From positions 2,838,690 through 2,902,689 of the forward strand of contig KN832554.1 in NCBI GenBank assembly GCA_000827205.1: a stretch of 64,000 nt of DNA. Direction: 5' to 3'. Within the stretch, counting starts at the first letter, position 1; the number at the start of each line of letters is the position of its first letter. This stretch comes from Plicaturopsis crispa FD-325 SS-3 (taxonomy: Eukaryota; Basidiomycota; Agaricomycetes; Amylocorticiales; Amylocorticiaceae). The notes under the pieces are model-generated. The model saw only the letters and a program-made list of their open reading frames with translations. It ran no database searches and was not told the origin of the DNA. A program made the translations under genes and the position numbers. Of this stretch, positions 35,323 to 50,269 are shown in pieces.

Positions 35323-35543
35323 AACGGTGTTTGCCCTCATTTTCGTGTAAATTGCCCCCGGCTTGTCGGAAGAGGGCGCAAAATATTAGCAAAACTATAC
35401 GGTCCTCTCACACTGCATTTAACGCGACTTTAGGGAGAACTCTGCTATTTTATTTTGAACTATGGGATGCGTTATCAGACGAAAGACGAGCGGTGTTGTC
35501 GCGCCACCGCGCGCCACCTGCGGTGACCGCCGCGTTGTGCCGC
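35323..35543 (+). repeat. Sequence abutting the gap on the left, duplicated at 36122-36342
   Basis: 221 bp directly before the N run are identical by eye to the 221 bp directly after it (aacggtgtttgccctcattt ... gcgttgtgccgc). This is what an unmerged contig overlap would look like. Confidence 0.8.
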
Positions 35544-36121
35544 NNNNNNNNNNNNNNNNNNNNNNNNNNNNNNNNNNNNNNNNNNNNNNNNNNNNNNNNN
35601 NNNNNNNNNNNNNNNNNNNNNNNNNNNNNNNNNNNNNNNNNNNNNNNNNNNNNNNNNNNNNNNNNNNNNNNNNNNNNNNNNNNNNNNNNNNNNNNNNNNN
35701 NNNNNNNNNNNNNNNNNNNNNNNNNNNNNNNNNNNNNNNNNNNNNNNNNNNNNNNNNNNNNNNNNNNNNNNNNNNNNNNNNNNNNNNNNNNNNNNNNNNN
35801 NNNNNNNNNNNNNNNNNNNNNNNNNNNNNNNNNNNNNNNNNNNNNNNNNNNNNNNNNNNNNNNNNNNNNNNNNNNNNNNNNNNNNNNNNNNNNNNNNNNN
35901 NNNNNNNNNNNNNNNNNNNNNNNNNNNNNNNNNNNNNNNNNNNNNNNNNNNNNNNNNNNNNNNNNNNNNNNNNNNNNNNNNNNNNNNNNNNNNNNNNNNN
36001 NNNNNNNNNNNNNNNNNNNNNNNNNNNNNNNNNNNNNNNNNNNNNNNNNNNNNNNNNNNNNNNNNNNNNNNNNNNNNNNNNNNNNNNNNNNNNNNNNNNN
36101 NNNNNNNNNNNNNNNNNNNNN
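35544..36121. other. Assembly gap (578 N)
   Basis: Run of undetermined bases inside the inverted-repeat element. Confidence 0.99.
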
Positions 36122-36342
36122 AACGGTGTTTGCCCTCATTTTCGTGTAAATTGCCCCCGGCTTGTCGGAAGAGGGCGCAAAATATTAGCAAAACTATACG
36201 GTCCTCTCACACTGCATTTAACGCGACTTTAGGGAGAACTCTGCTATTTTATTTTGAACTATGGGATGCGTTATCAGACGAAAGACGAGCGGTGTTGTCG
36301 CGCCACCGCGCGCCACCTGCGGTGACCGCCGCGTTGTGCCGC
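36122..36342 (+). repeat. Sequence abutting the gap on the right, duplicate of 35323-35543
   Basis: Same orientation and apparently identical to the left flank of the gap; see that entry. Confidence 0.8.
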
Positions 36343-36646
36343 GTCGAGGTCGTCCGCTTGCTCGCTTCCGAAATGTGTTTTGCCAGCCTCTCTATCGTGT
36401 TGCAGTGGGTCTCGGTGTCGGGTTTCGGATGTCTCGGGTCTCTTATTTCTTTTTATCTTTATGTTTGTTATTTCATCGAGCTGCAACACGATACGAGAGG
36501 CTGGTTTTAGGAGCCTGATCACCATGTACAGTATTTACAATCGACCCGCACGCCAACTCGCATAGGCACAGGGATTTCCTATGGCCGACGACGACGCGAT
36601 AGACTCGCCAATGGCTCTGATAGTCGTGAATGCGATGCTGAGCATG

Positions 36647-36727
36647 TCATGGCGTCAGACAAGAATATCCGAGCCCGTGAGGTTGAATGAATTGTCTCTC
36701 GTCTGCTAAAGGAGACTAGTCATGGCA
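36647..36727. mobile_element. 65-bp micro-insertion, copy 1
   Basis: The 65-bp core 36655-36719 (tcagacaagaatatccgagc ... ggagactag) also occurs at 47027-47092. Here it is flanked by tcatggcg and tcatggca, a near-perfect 8-bp repeat. The 3' third can form a hairpin (gtctc ... gagac). It has no coding capacity and no clear terminal inverted repeats. Confidence 0.55.
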
Positions 36728-37267
36728 CGCACGTACTTTCAACATTCACGCGCACGTCGCGATCGCTACCAAGTTATGTGGCGCAAATACATCTATGCGA
36801 AGTCAAACGCAGTGGCGTACGATCCTAGATATACGGAACCCTCGAATCCCGTCCGAATCGACGAAGTTCGCGCATGAACGTGAACCCATGCCTCGGAAGG
36901 AGAGCTCCCAGGCCATCGAAGCGAGGAACTGTTCAGCTGACAGGAGCTGGAGATTCAGGCGGGTAGATTAACGTTGTGAGTTCGCCTCTGTTCGCCTTAA
37001 GCTCACAAAGACATAGTCACATGGGCTGCGACGCGGCGCGGTTTTACTGACGGCCCCGACGCGACAATGAAGTACGAGTTATCCGACTCGCCAATGCTGC
37101 AGGCGTTATTTGTAGTGGGTATCGTTCTTGGGGTATTAGTATATGACAAACGTATAGATGTCCGTCAGGATTCAGAGTCCGAGTCGACGATCGCAAAGGC
37201 CAATGTCCCATGAAAGAAATAAAAGTAAATGGCTCATACAATACAGTGGCATCGCAGCGAGAGCAAT
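36728..37267. other. Intergenic region downstream of the flippase
   Basis: 540 bp without a recognisable gene or repeat. Confidence 0.4.
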
Positions 37268-40200
37268 CTAATAACCTGTCGGTTTCGCATCCGATTTGGA
37301 TGTATCGTACGCCCTGATCAACCGCGCTTGATCCTGTCGCCCAGCTGTCTCCGTCTGGCTGAACGCAAACCCACGATTTCGCCGCATACGTTGTACGGCG
37401 CGCACTTTCTTGATCGCCTTTTGGAACCTAGTATTACACGTTGAAAATCAGTAATACGCCACGATAACAGCAAAACAGATACGCACTGCTCCTGCCTGGG
37501 CCGATAATCGGGTATATTATACTTTTGGAGTTCCTGCGCAATGTGGTACGACGCGGGCATGTACGTCCTTCGGTAGCTGCAGGAATTTCTGCGTCAGCCG
37601 CCAAATCAAAGCTGGTCCTGAAAAGAAGACGCACTATTTCCACGCGAAGTCGCGAGACAGACAGAATATGGGCACCAATATGAGGACAAAATAGAACACG
37701 CCGTCGGTCCATAGTCGAGGAACAAGACCGATATATTCAGTAGAAAACCCGATGGCTGGCGCAACCACAGCGTATAGCGGAAGGAAAAGCATGGTGAATA
37801 CGAAGGACCCAGGTATTGCTAAACATGACACGATAAGTACGCATTCAGACCTAGGTAGGGGAGCGATGTCTTACCGGCGACCGTATATTTTGTCCATAGA
37901 CTGAAAAAGGTGGTCAACAGGAAGCGATATAGATAGTGAGGGATTGCACATACTCAGAAATCAGCGCGGCTTTCCCCAGGACGGTAAGTAGGACTGCTAG
38001 ATACAGCGAGGTACCCCAAAACCAAAGGCCAGAGTCTAAGCCTGAGGATTGTTTGAGATCCCCCCAGAAGAGGATCACCGAGAATCCGAATAGGACCTAT
38101 GTCACACCCAACAAACGTTAGACGAGTAAACCAGTGAACATACAGAGGGAAGGGACCTACGACACTGTGATATAGTGCATTCCCGACCCAAAGCCAGAAC
38201 GCAGCCGGTGTGAAAAATGCGTTCTTCTGCCCGAGCATGTACAGATGTGGATATCTATCCAAGATCCGGGCAGAAACTAGCTGGTCGAAGACACCGATGA
38301 CGAGTGGTGGTAGGACGGTGAAAACAACATTGTACATCGACAGCGTCCACGACTCGTTGGCAATTTGCCCGGAGAAGTTGTTGAAGAAGGAGAACTAGAA
38401 ATATCTTCAGCACCGCAAAATGAATTGTCAGAACTATATAATTACCCAGAATTGTGTCATGTATAGCACTATGTTTTTATAGAAGGAGTCTGTAAAGGAA
38501 ACGTTGATTGAGTGCGCCGAAGAACGAACGCCATGAGGCTCACATAGTATAAGTTTGGATAACCGTCGGTAGCTCCACGCGCCGTGCACAAGGAGGAGTT
38601 TCTTGAGATATCGGAATTGGGATATCGCGACATCGGCAGAGCGAGCTGCTTGCAAACCCTTCGGCAAAATGTCAGACGGACGACTGTTGACACTGGGGAT
38701 ATACAAGTACCTCGACTCCGGAGATGCCAACACCGACGTGAGCGGCCTGAATCATGCTAACATCATTCGCACCATCGCCAATGGCAAGCAAAATCGCCTT
38801 CTGGTTCTTCTTGACAAGCTTAACGACGAGGGCTTTCTGGAGAGGGGACACACGGCCTGAAAAGGTGTGAGTACGGCCCTTGAAAGTCGACGTGCAAGTG
38901 AATCACTTACAGCATATGACAGCCTTGCACATGATCGCAAGCTCAAGGAAGGTTTTAGACAGCTCCTTCTCCAGTGCAAAGGTAAGACTCTTGCCATCTA
39001 TAAATCGTCAGGTCCAACGTATACAATAATCGACGGGATAACATACCAATTACAAGGGCCAAATCTTCCAGTTCCCCAGTGCTCCGCTGATTCTTTACGG
39101 CCGACAACCGTTTCGTAAGAAAATCTTGGGTTTCATGAGCAGTTTCCTCGTTCACGGTAACCTATAACCCGTCAACGCTGCAGTGGGCGAGTAGAAAAGA
39201 GCAGACATACAATGTTCATAGATTCCGATATCAAGCGACACGACATGCCGATATTGATGGCTGTCTCTTGTCTGTCCCCGGTCAGGACCCATACCTGAGA
39301 GGTTTGTAAGTCGCCCGCCACAATTGCAATCAGAGTGTACAAAACAGTACCTTTATTCCGGCCTGCTGCAGAGTGTGGATTGTATCAGGGACCCCATCCT
39401 GTAGCTTGTCCTCGATCGCGGTTGCGCCCAGTAGGAACATATCCTTTTCAATGAGCTCAGCGGCCTGGTCGAGCGCGTCACCTCGACCATTGATAGTGGA
39501 GGCAGCTTGATCGTAAATGGCCGACCATTGCTGGTACTCGTTCTCTGAGATGTCCCGACAAGCAAGGCAAAGTGTCCGGAGACCCTCGGTAGCGTAGTCC
39601 TGTTGAGTAAGGATTTATCAGGAGAAAGCATAGACTGCCACTGTGATCGCAACCAACCTCCAGGTGAACGAGCGTCTTCTCTGTGTACGGTTGTACGCCA
39701 CCCAATCGTTCCAAGATCACGGTGTCTGCACCCTTGCAATACAGCTTGATCTTGCCGTTTGGCATACGAACGATGGTAGACATTCGTTTCCGCGTGGAAT
39801 TGAACTCGCAGACATTGAGAATCTGAAACTCTTGTGATTGGCCTTGTATTTTGACGAAGACAGATTTCGGCTTCCGAGTCTGGATAAAAGAGTTAGCACA
39901 GTATTGAATCAATGCGTCGGCTGAGAACGAAAGAACATACGTGGAATTGGTAGCCAAGGAGCTCCGCGCCGGCGACCAGAGCAGCTTCATCGGGACTGCT
40001 AGCCTGAAAGATGGTCTTCCCGTCCCGGACCTCAGGGATGACGGTATGGCAAACCGCAAGCAGCGTCAAAAATTCCTGCAGAACTTCTTTCTCCTTGCTA
40101 GGCCCCGAGTCTTGCGCGACGTCCACGAATGGATTTAGTCCGGAGTCCAAGAACGATTTCATCTCGGCAAATGTCCGCCAGCTGTCTTTCCCGTCGTTAT

Positions 40201-42272
40201 CCTCGCCCTTCTTGCTGTCGTCCACCGTATCCGCATATGCTACACCGCCTACGCTGCAGCATCGGAATTCCATCTCGTTGCACGTGAGCGTCCCGGTTTT
40301 GTCGCTAAACACGTACTCGATCTGGCCGAGCTCCTCCACGAGCGACGACGTGCGGCATAGTGCAGGGGTGTCCGTGCGAGCATAGTACATGTCGAGGTCA
40401 AAGTTAATCAGCTGCGCCTGCTGAAATTTGACGACCTCCATCGTGACGATGAGCGATATTGGGATGAGGTTATTATACAGAATGATGAAGGTTAGTATAT
40501 CTATGAGCACGTTAACATATGCACACTCGCAACAAGAAAAGGGATGCTACCTTCAATGAATCCCTTCGCTAGGAATTTGTTAGGCTGTGAGTTTTTTTTT
40601 AAAATATATGATGAGGCGTACCACGTCCACCCAGCGAGGTCGTTTCGAATAGATACCATTGCTGACTGGAGAAGAACCACTAGAAGATGGGTTAGTAAAA
40701 CAACAGAGCTCGCGCGGTAAAGCCTTCTCACAGTACGAATGCTGCTCCCAATCGTCGAGCCAAGCGAAAGCGCCAAAAGCAATACAAACAGAAAAACAAT
40801 TTGAACGTTGACCTGCCGCTCAACAGCGGTTCGCTTGATAGGTGCAGCCCTAGTTGGACGGTGGTCAGCCCATGCATATTCGAATATTCGAAAACAAGTC
40901 GACTCACGTCGCATTCCGCATCAGCTTCGTTTCGTGGCCAGTGAAGACCGCTATCCCATACACCCAGGGCGTATTCCTGATTTGCGCGCCTCTGAGCAAT
41001 ATCTGATCCGGGCCTAACGGGACTTGCTTGGGCACGCCGCCGCTGTTGACGAGGTCGAGCGTGCCCTCATACGTATACAAGGAGTTGTTGGGCTGCTCGG
41101 AACGCAGAGACCCATGTAGTGCGGTGACGAGGTGGGGTGCAGTTAAAGAAGACGTTTGAGGGGAGGCCTGCTTGATCTTCAGATTTGTCTCGCTGTTCAA
41201 TGTCAGTTTGGGTATATCTAAGCGGAAATAGGTCGACTCACCCGTCGAGGTTGGACGTCTCGATGTAGCAAAGACCCTCGGGCTCACTTGAGCTAAGGAG
41301 AACAAGGTCTGCCGGGATAAAGTCGTCGCTCTCGAGGCGTACCACGTCGCCGACCTGGATGTCCTTCCATTTCTTCTCTACGAATGTCGACTGCGAGCCA
41401 AGAATTTTCGCCTTGCGTGCATTGAGCTCAGAGTCCGATTGATGGCGTTTCTATATGGCGCGTTAGTTTTATAACGTGATGAGAAATGCGTACGCACCAG
41501 GTCTTCCTGCACTTCCTTAAATGCGGAGGCGAGCAGTACGACGGAGAGCGGTGCAATTGTTGTCCACTGGTTCGTAGGTGATACATCCGGTATTTGCTGT
41601 ATGCAAGCAGTGAAAAGGAAGAACAGGTTGGCGTATTTAGAGAATTGCTCTGACAGAGAACGTTAGATTTTAGGACATTGGAGTTGCAACCAGAACCTCA
41701 CCGACAAGGAACTTCGGCACAAACGTCGCAACGTTGTATTTGCTTGTCGAGACAAAATTCGAGCAAAAATCCAAGTTCGCAGCCTCGTTGTTGAGCGCTA
41801 TAACCCGCTCCCCGGTCAGAACCTTCTCCTTCTTCCATGGCCATTTCCACCGCGGTCTTCTCGACGGTTTTCGGGCCTGTTCCTGCTGCCCACTCGACTG
41901 TCCAGGAAATGACGCTGAGCCATTGAACGGTCGACCTCCCGGAAGTTGCACCTCTTCGTCGTCGAAGTTCCAGCCCTGCGGAACCCCTTCACCCAAACTC
42001 GTTTTGGACGGCCCCGTGCCAGCAAGAGGCGCAGCAGCCCGCGCAAGCGGTATCCCACTCGCCTGCGAATCCATGGGTCCGCGACGGCTGGACGACGTGT
42101 CGGGCATGTCGTCGAGGTCGTCGTCGAGGAAGAACGGGTCCATTACCTGCGGAGACGGGTGACCATAAGGACTCGACGACGATGGCGGGTATCCTGTGTT
42201 GTTGGCTGCATGCTGGTACCCTCTGGCGGCTGGATTGTCCTGTGAAACGAGTGTAACGAAGTCCTTTGACAT
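37268..42272 (-). CDS. DRS2: P4-type ATPase, Drs2/ATP8A-like phospholipid flippase
   Basis: A large multi-exon gene on the minus strand from [20 protein letters not shown] (42272) to [10 protein letters not shown] (stop at 37268). The N-terminus is long and disordered and includes [20 protein letters not shown]. Then come TM1-2 ([17 protein letters not shown]), the actuator domain with [14 protein letters not shown]4 with [20 protein letters not shown], the phosphorylation site [15 protein letters not shown], the nucleotide-binding domain ([34 protein letters not shown]), the hinge [19 protein letters not shown], and the C-terminal six spans ([34 protein letters not shown]). The PISL motif and the QQ pair in TM1 are features of Drs2-type phosphatidylserine flippases. 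It would act in the trans-Golgi with a Cdc50 partner. All catalytic motifs are present. Confidence 0.93.
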
Positions 42273-42470
42273 GGGTGAGGTAGAGAGTGTATGGTAAAGT
42301 ATAGGTGGCTGAAACTGCTGCGCGACGGCGCGGTATCAGGTTTGCTTCCGGTTTCCAACCTTGATCAGGATTCCCGACTTCCACGACGGCCTCACGAGCT
42401 ATTCATGCATTTAAATATGCCCTTCGCCTAGTAAACCATATGTATCACGCCCTCAACTATCACTGAACAA
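42273..42470. promoter_or_regulatory. Divergent promoter of DRS2 and the kinase-like gene
   Basis: 198 bp between the two start codons; both genes must use promoters in or overlapping this short segment. No TATA box stands out. Confidence 0.4.
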
Positions 42471-43424
42471 ATGTCTCAACTATCCATCGACCTATCTATC
42501 GAATCGCTGGACGACCCTTCGCCCCTACTTCTTTCGCGCCTGCTAATGGAGGGAGAGACGCTCGAGGGCACGCCTAAACCCTCTGGGACACTCCACGCCA
42601 CTGCCGTCGAATGCATCCACAGGACGGATACGACTGTGTATCGCGCCAAAGCCGTCTTAATGGAGGGCGCAGATCCTATCCATGTCATTCTGAAAACCAA
42701 CATTCTCCACCCTGAGAGAGAGGAGGGTTTATTGGACGAAGCGCGGGTATACGCGACGGACGCAAAGCTACTGCAGGGCCATGCCATCCCCTACTTTTAT
42801 GGCGCGTTCCAAGGAGAGGTAGCCGAAGACCCCATGACCTGTCTCGTATTTGAGGACTGTGGCAAGCCACTAGGCATCTTTTTCCATCAAATAGACGGAG
42901 AACTCGCGTGAGTTGATTCAGTTTATTGTTTGCTCAACTATCATTGAACAGTCCCAGCCTCGAAATCATGCAAAGAGTGCTCATCTTCCACGATATTGGT
43001 CTCAGGCACAACGATCTCACGGAAGAGAACATCGTTATTAATAGTGAAGGCCGAACATTCCTCATCGACCTCGAATACACCGAACCACATGCATGTAAGC
43101 GCAAAGACGACGTCCTCGTAGGGAGCAAACAACCTCAGAAGCACGAATTTGGGTGCAGTGAGGTCTGGGAAATCGCCCGCTTGATGGGTTTATGGACGAA
43201 AAGTCAGTGCCAACCTACACGTCCATCTCTCTGATACGACTCCCTACCTCTCCGCAGGTTTTGTTGTCCTCTGGGGTTCGTGCGTACCCCGCAGTGTCAT
43301 AAAGACTATCGCCCCGGAGTCCCTCATCACGATGGCTCCTCAATGGCTACGTGAAACGGAGGAACAACGGGAGAAACTGTTGGATCATGCACGTCGTGTA
43401 GCCGATGAACAGCGCCGTTTCTAA
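42471..43424 (+). CDS. Small protein-kinase-like / aminoglycoside-phosphotransferase-like protein
   Basis: Three exons (42471-about 42908, about 42952-43200, about 43258-43424) encode roughly 280 aa, starting MSQLSIDLSIESLDDPSPLL. A lysine-containing strand (VILKTNILHPEREEG) precedes the hinge MTCLVFEDCGKPL. The catalytic-loop-like block is LRHNDLTEENIVI with H-N-D in place of the usual HRD, and the metal-binding block is RTFLIDLEYTEPHACKRKDD with D-L-E in place of DFG. The third exon ends LDHARRVADEQRRF. This form is common in Agaricomycetes as short kinase-like proteins that may phosphorylate small molecules. Substrate is unknown, and activity is plausible because Asp residues of both loops are kept. 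Confidence 0.65.
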
Positions 43425-43765
43425 TACCCTACTTAATCGAAGTTACTGTGACGCTTGCTTTTGATTGTCTGCCCGCTGCTCAGTGCTGCGATATCATCCG
43501 GAATCTGGCGTCCCCGCTTCACCTGCAGGTCATATTGAATAAATCATTATAACTTCTCACTCATGTTTCTGCCTCAGACTCGGAGCTGTAAGCGTTGTGC
43601 TCACGCAGTGCGAAATCTTTCCGTCGTACCCAAATATTGAACTTCAAATTGGTGGTAGGAGGACCCACGTGGCTTTGGAAGGCAATACCCTCCCGATTAG
43701 ATCTCAGCTGTCGCGTCCAATTCTCCCGATGGCGCCCCGCGTTCAGCGTCTATCATCTTATGAAG

Positions 43766-43775
43766 CTATATAATG
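43766..43775 (+). promoter_or_regulatory. TATA box of the halogenase gene
   Basis: ctatataatg, about 50-60 bp before the ATG at 43825. Confidence 0.5.
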
Positions 43776-43824
43776 CGCGTCCTTGCCAGATTTGTTCCCC
43801 GTCGCCTTTCTGTTCGCTACCACC

Positions 43825-46780
<2,956 letters not shown>

Positions 46781-47018
46781 ACCAGGTTTGTGCGCATTTT
46801 GTTCGTGTTTCTTGTTTCCTTCGGGCGTCGTTGTGTTGTCTGTTCTCGAAGTTGTCGATGCTTTCTTGCAATCTGTATTCTGCCAGTCTTGTACTTGTAG
46901 TCCGCGGCCGAGCGGTTCTCAATCTGTATTGTTTCTCTGCAAAATGTACATGCAAGCTCGCATAGTACCTGCCACGGGCCGCGGGGCCCGGTCCGGAGGC
47001 GCAAGTTGAATCGTCGCG
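46781..47018. other. 3' region of the halogenase gene
   Basis: No gene is visible. It ends at the micro-insertion. Confidence 0.4.
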
Positions 47019-47100
47019 TCGCGTCGTCAGACAAGAATATCCGAGCCCGTAAGGTTGAAAGAATTGTTTCGACGGATGCTAAGGGAGACTAGTCGCGTCG
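47019..47100. mobile_element. 66-bp micro-insertion, copy 2
   Basis: Core 47027-47092 matches 36655-36719 over its full length with about ten differences clustered in one half. It is flanked by an exact 8-bp repeat tcgcgtcg (47019-47026 and 47093-47100). The 3' hairpin is kept (gtttc ... gagac, one pair becoming G-U). It lies about 90 bp before the start codon of the next gene. Confidence 0.55.
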
Positions 47101-47182
47101 CACAACGGTTGTCCCACCACCGTGACTTTTACTTGTCGGACGTGCTCCTGCTCCCCAAAAGACCTTTGCAGTTTATCGCGAA

Positions 47183-48480
47183 ATGGGCCCTTTCTACATC
47201 TGTCTGATGATTGCTACTGCCACTTTATCTTTTTATCAACTTCGTACTCTGCTTGTTTCTGACCGCGACCTGTTTGCAACGATAGAAAGAGTCCTCGAGC
47301 AAAACCTCTCCCGGCCAAACGCAGACGACACACCAGTACGCGCCAAACCCTTCCAGCTATGCGACGCCGAAAACGCGTCCTGCACGCCGCCCTCTGCAGC
47401 AGATCTATGCAACGCACTCGCGACGCGACGCGTGCTCATCGTCGGCGACCAGACGTCTTTCCATCTCCACTCAATCCTGCTCCGCGCCGTGCTGACCGAC
47501 GGAACGCCACCGCACACATGCCTAGGACCGGAGTTCTGTACGTTTCACCATATCTGCCTGCCGCCGAGTCTGGTCGACGATGGAGTCCCGCGTCCTCGGG
47601 CGCTGAAGCTACCTACTCGCGCGACGTTGGCTAGTACACGCTCTGCGATCCTGCGGTTTATCCTCTCCTCGGATCTCTCGGGCTCTGTCTCTCGTGACCC
47701 CATCTCAGGACCGGTAGTTGACCCCAAAACGCTCGTGCGCACACATATAGCGTTATATCTGCCGTCCTTCAGACGTAGCTCTGACATTCTCGTCGTCTCT
47801 TTGCCGCCAATACCCGCACCCGCTTGGACCTACGTATATGATGCACCGAAAGGAAACTGGACCTTCACGGACAGCCTACCACGCTACCTTGGGCCAAGCA
47901 AGACCTCTATACCTGAGGCTGAACAAATCGTAAACGCTGCTGTGCACGCGACGCTAGAAACGTTCCTACCCAACGCGATCAGGGTCCTGCAGGATATTCG
48001 AACTGAGCTCAAGGTAGACACTGGGCAAGCGCGAACGGTCGTATGGCACGGGGCGTGGTGTCGGGATGGAGGACGTAGTGATCCGTGGAAATTGTACCAT
48101 GACGCACAAGGTATTTCGTCGTGTCTCCCTTCCTATTCTCTTTCATTGACTCACACTATGTCAACCGCCAAGTGCACATGCAGACCGCCCTCCTCCGCAT
48201 CCTCCTCCCGCGCTATAGCATCCCCTTCCTGCCCCTACAGCACCCGTCAGTTTGTGCAGCATCACTCGTTGGGCTGCCTGCTCGTAAACGGTCGTTCCTT
48301 CGTTACTTCTCTCGGAGCCAGACTACGGGATATACGAAAACCTTACATGGCAAGCAAGCTCATTTCCAGCCCGGCATCCCTCGCGCCCGCGCTTACCAGG
48401 ACGACGACCTGGATGCGGCGTTACGGGATGCACTCAAAACTGGCCTTCTGCGTGTCCTCGAGGGCAACGCCCCGATTTGA
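47183..48480 (+). CDS. Predicted type II membrane protein with weak SGNH/PC-esterase-like features
   Basis: Two exons (47183-48110 and 48173-48480; 62-bp intron) encode 411 aa. Residues 4-24 (FYICLMIATATLSFYQLRTL) form a single membrane anchor. The luminal part holds RRVLIVGDQTSFHLHSILLR (about residues 82-101), a strand-turn that resembles block I of SGNH/PC-esterase proteins but with Gln where a nucleophilic Ser is expected. Further on are DILVVSLPPIP, TVVWHGAWCRDGG and a C-terminal VHMQTALLRILLPRYSIPFL that could supply a His. Paired cysteines near residues 60-77 fit a secretory protein. The resemblance is weak, so this is best kept as an uncharacterised membrane protein. Confidence 0.6.
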
Positions 48481-48687
48481 TATCAGTTATAACGACCCGC
48501 TTTCGCTTTTCTAGACATGCGTTTTGTTCGACGAACGATGTATCTTCGAGTTCTGTATCGCGCAGACCATGCCAATGGATTATACGCCTTTCATGTCCAC
48601 ACACAACAGTACTAGAGGTTACTCCAGGGTGATCGAATATTCCCCAGAATCACGATTCCACCAAATATGCACTGGTATACAGATATA

Positions 48688-50168
48688 CTAATCGCTTGTC
48701 CCTGCGTCAGCCGCCTCCCCCTTCCTCCGTGCCCTCCGCTCGGCTTTCGCTGCCCTCCTCGCCTCCTTCTCCTCTTTTGTCCGCTTCTCCTTGCGGTCAA
48801 CAGCCTTTTCTGACGGGGGGTCGTCGACGTCTGGGTCGGCAGACGCACTGGTGGGTAGGTCAGAGGAAGATGCAGCCAAGGTGTGTTTTTCTCGCCGCCG
48901 CTTCTCCTTTCGCGCCTTCTTCGCATCTAGGTCGGGGGAATCAACCTCAGACGTGGATTTCGATTTGCTCCGTTTCGACGGTTTTTCTGGCGTAGCGTGA
49001 TCTTCTGCGGAGTCGGGTGGTGGTGTTGGTGCTGCTGCGGCAGGAGCAGAGCTGGTACTGGGGGGGACGAAGCCTCCGAGCATGGCGGCAAATTTGTTTC
49101 CGCTGCCTAAGCCGGCTTTTGGCGCATCCTCCTCCATGGACGATACCTCGTTCCGTAGGCGTGAGGAGCCCAGTCCCGCCCGAGGCGGCTCAGCATCGAT
49201 TTGCGGTGCAGATGTCCCGGACGGCGAGGGCGATGCAGACGCAGACGCAGATTTAGCAAGGAGCCGTTCTTTGAAGTAGTCCGCGACGCTCTTCGTCGAC
49301 GTTGTGAGTTTTTCGAGGGTGGCGCTCTCGCCGAGGTCTGTGAGCTTTGGTGTGTGCGGTGTGGATGTGGACGTGGATGTGGAAGGAGATGCGGACGGTG
49401 GGGCTGCTATGCCGAGGATTTCGGCCATGGCCGTTGCGGATGTCGATGCCATCTTCTTGGACGCGATGAGGCGTGCGCGGTGGGTTCGGTGGGTATGTCT
49501 GTTTGGCGAATGCGATGAGTATACATGCCGAATTATCCTCTGAGGGGGAAGAAATTGTCCATACCGCATTGGCCGGGACGTGACTGCAACTACAGCTTCT
49601 ACTACAGCTTCGGGTTTCGAATCTGATGCAGTCTCGTCTTCCCGTTTTTGAGGGCCGTCTTTCGATTTTTTGTGTTTTTTGCGGTCTTTCTTCTCGGCAG
49701 CCTCATCATTATCCTCCGTCTTCCTGCGCTTGCGGTCCTTTGCGCCAACACCCGCCTCAGGCTCCTCACCCCCTGCCTTTTCCATCTCCGTGTCCACAAC
49801 AGGAGGTGTCGATACATTCGCATTGAGCCTCTTGAGCAGCTCCTCGAACTCCCTGTTCTGCTTCCACGACCCGCCATCCACCTCCCCCCGTCGGTTCGCG
49901 CCGATCCCCAGCATGTCTAGTTTCTGATTCACGCTGAGCGCAGACGTCCGGCCTTCGCCTGTGGCACCAAGGCCCTTCGAGGGGTCCCAGCCAAGTTTTG
50001 AAAGATAAGACTGGCCGAATTTCGCAGCATCTACGGGTGCGGGATGAAAAGTTAGATATGATATGGTACATTGGATTCGTTGAGATATAGGAACGCACCG
50101 TCCGCCCAGGCGAGATTCCGGGGGTCATTGGGGATGCGCTGTTTTTCTTTTCGCCCTGACAGTCCCAT
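48688..50168 (-). CDS. PXR1: G-patch protein, PinX1/Pxr1 (Gno1) family
   Basis: Three or more exons on the minus strand, from MGLSGRKEKQRIPNDPRNLA (50168) to the stop at 48688. The G-patch is intact (DAAKFGQSYLSKLGWDPSKG, then LGATGEGRTSALSVNQKLD), followed by MLGIGANRRGEVDGGSWKQN. Next come a lysine-rich stretch (KKDRKKHKKSKDG), a short intron at the point RPMR|HTHRTHRAR, and a long low-complexity tail with several KK and RR clusters (KKARKEKRRREKHTLAAS). PinX1/Pxr1 proteins stimulate the helicase Prp43 in pre-rRNA and snoRNA processing, and they restrain telomerase. The family normally has this N-terminal G-patch and basic tail. A 1.08-kb transposon sits about 100 bp upstream of the start. 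Confidence 0.88.
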
Positions 50169-50269
50169 CGTAGTCCGCTAATGAAGTGAAAACGGAATGG
50201 GGTATAGTTATGAGTACAGATGAGATGAGTATATGAGATGCTTTGCAGACTTTGCTCGGTACCGCGATA

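Larger units (their letters stand above)
34965..36517. mobile_element. Mutator-like terminal inverted-repeat element (MITE/MULE type) containing an assembly gap
   Basis: The left end caggctcctaaaaccagcc (34965) is matched in inverted form by the right end ggctggttttaggagcctg (36517). The inverted repeats run about 237 bp (34965-35201 and 36281-36517) and look identical. Both sides carry the same 9-bp direct repeat atcaccatg (34956-34964 and 36518-36526), the target-duplication length typical of Mutator-like elements. The visible interior codes for nothing recognisable. The interior contains 578 N, and the flanks of the gap are the same sequence, so the true element may be only about 750 bp. 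Identical arms suggest recent movement. Confidence 0.75.

Noticed and set aside
35331-36232. Several open frames of 230-270 codons across 35.3-36.2 kb
   Set aside because: They are produced by reading through the N run and contain no usable sequence.
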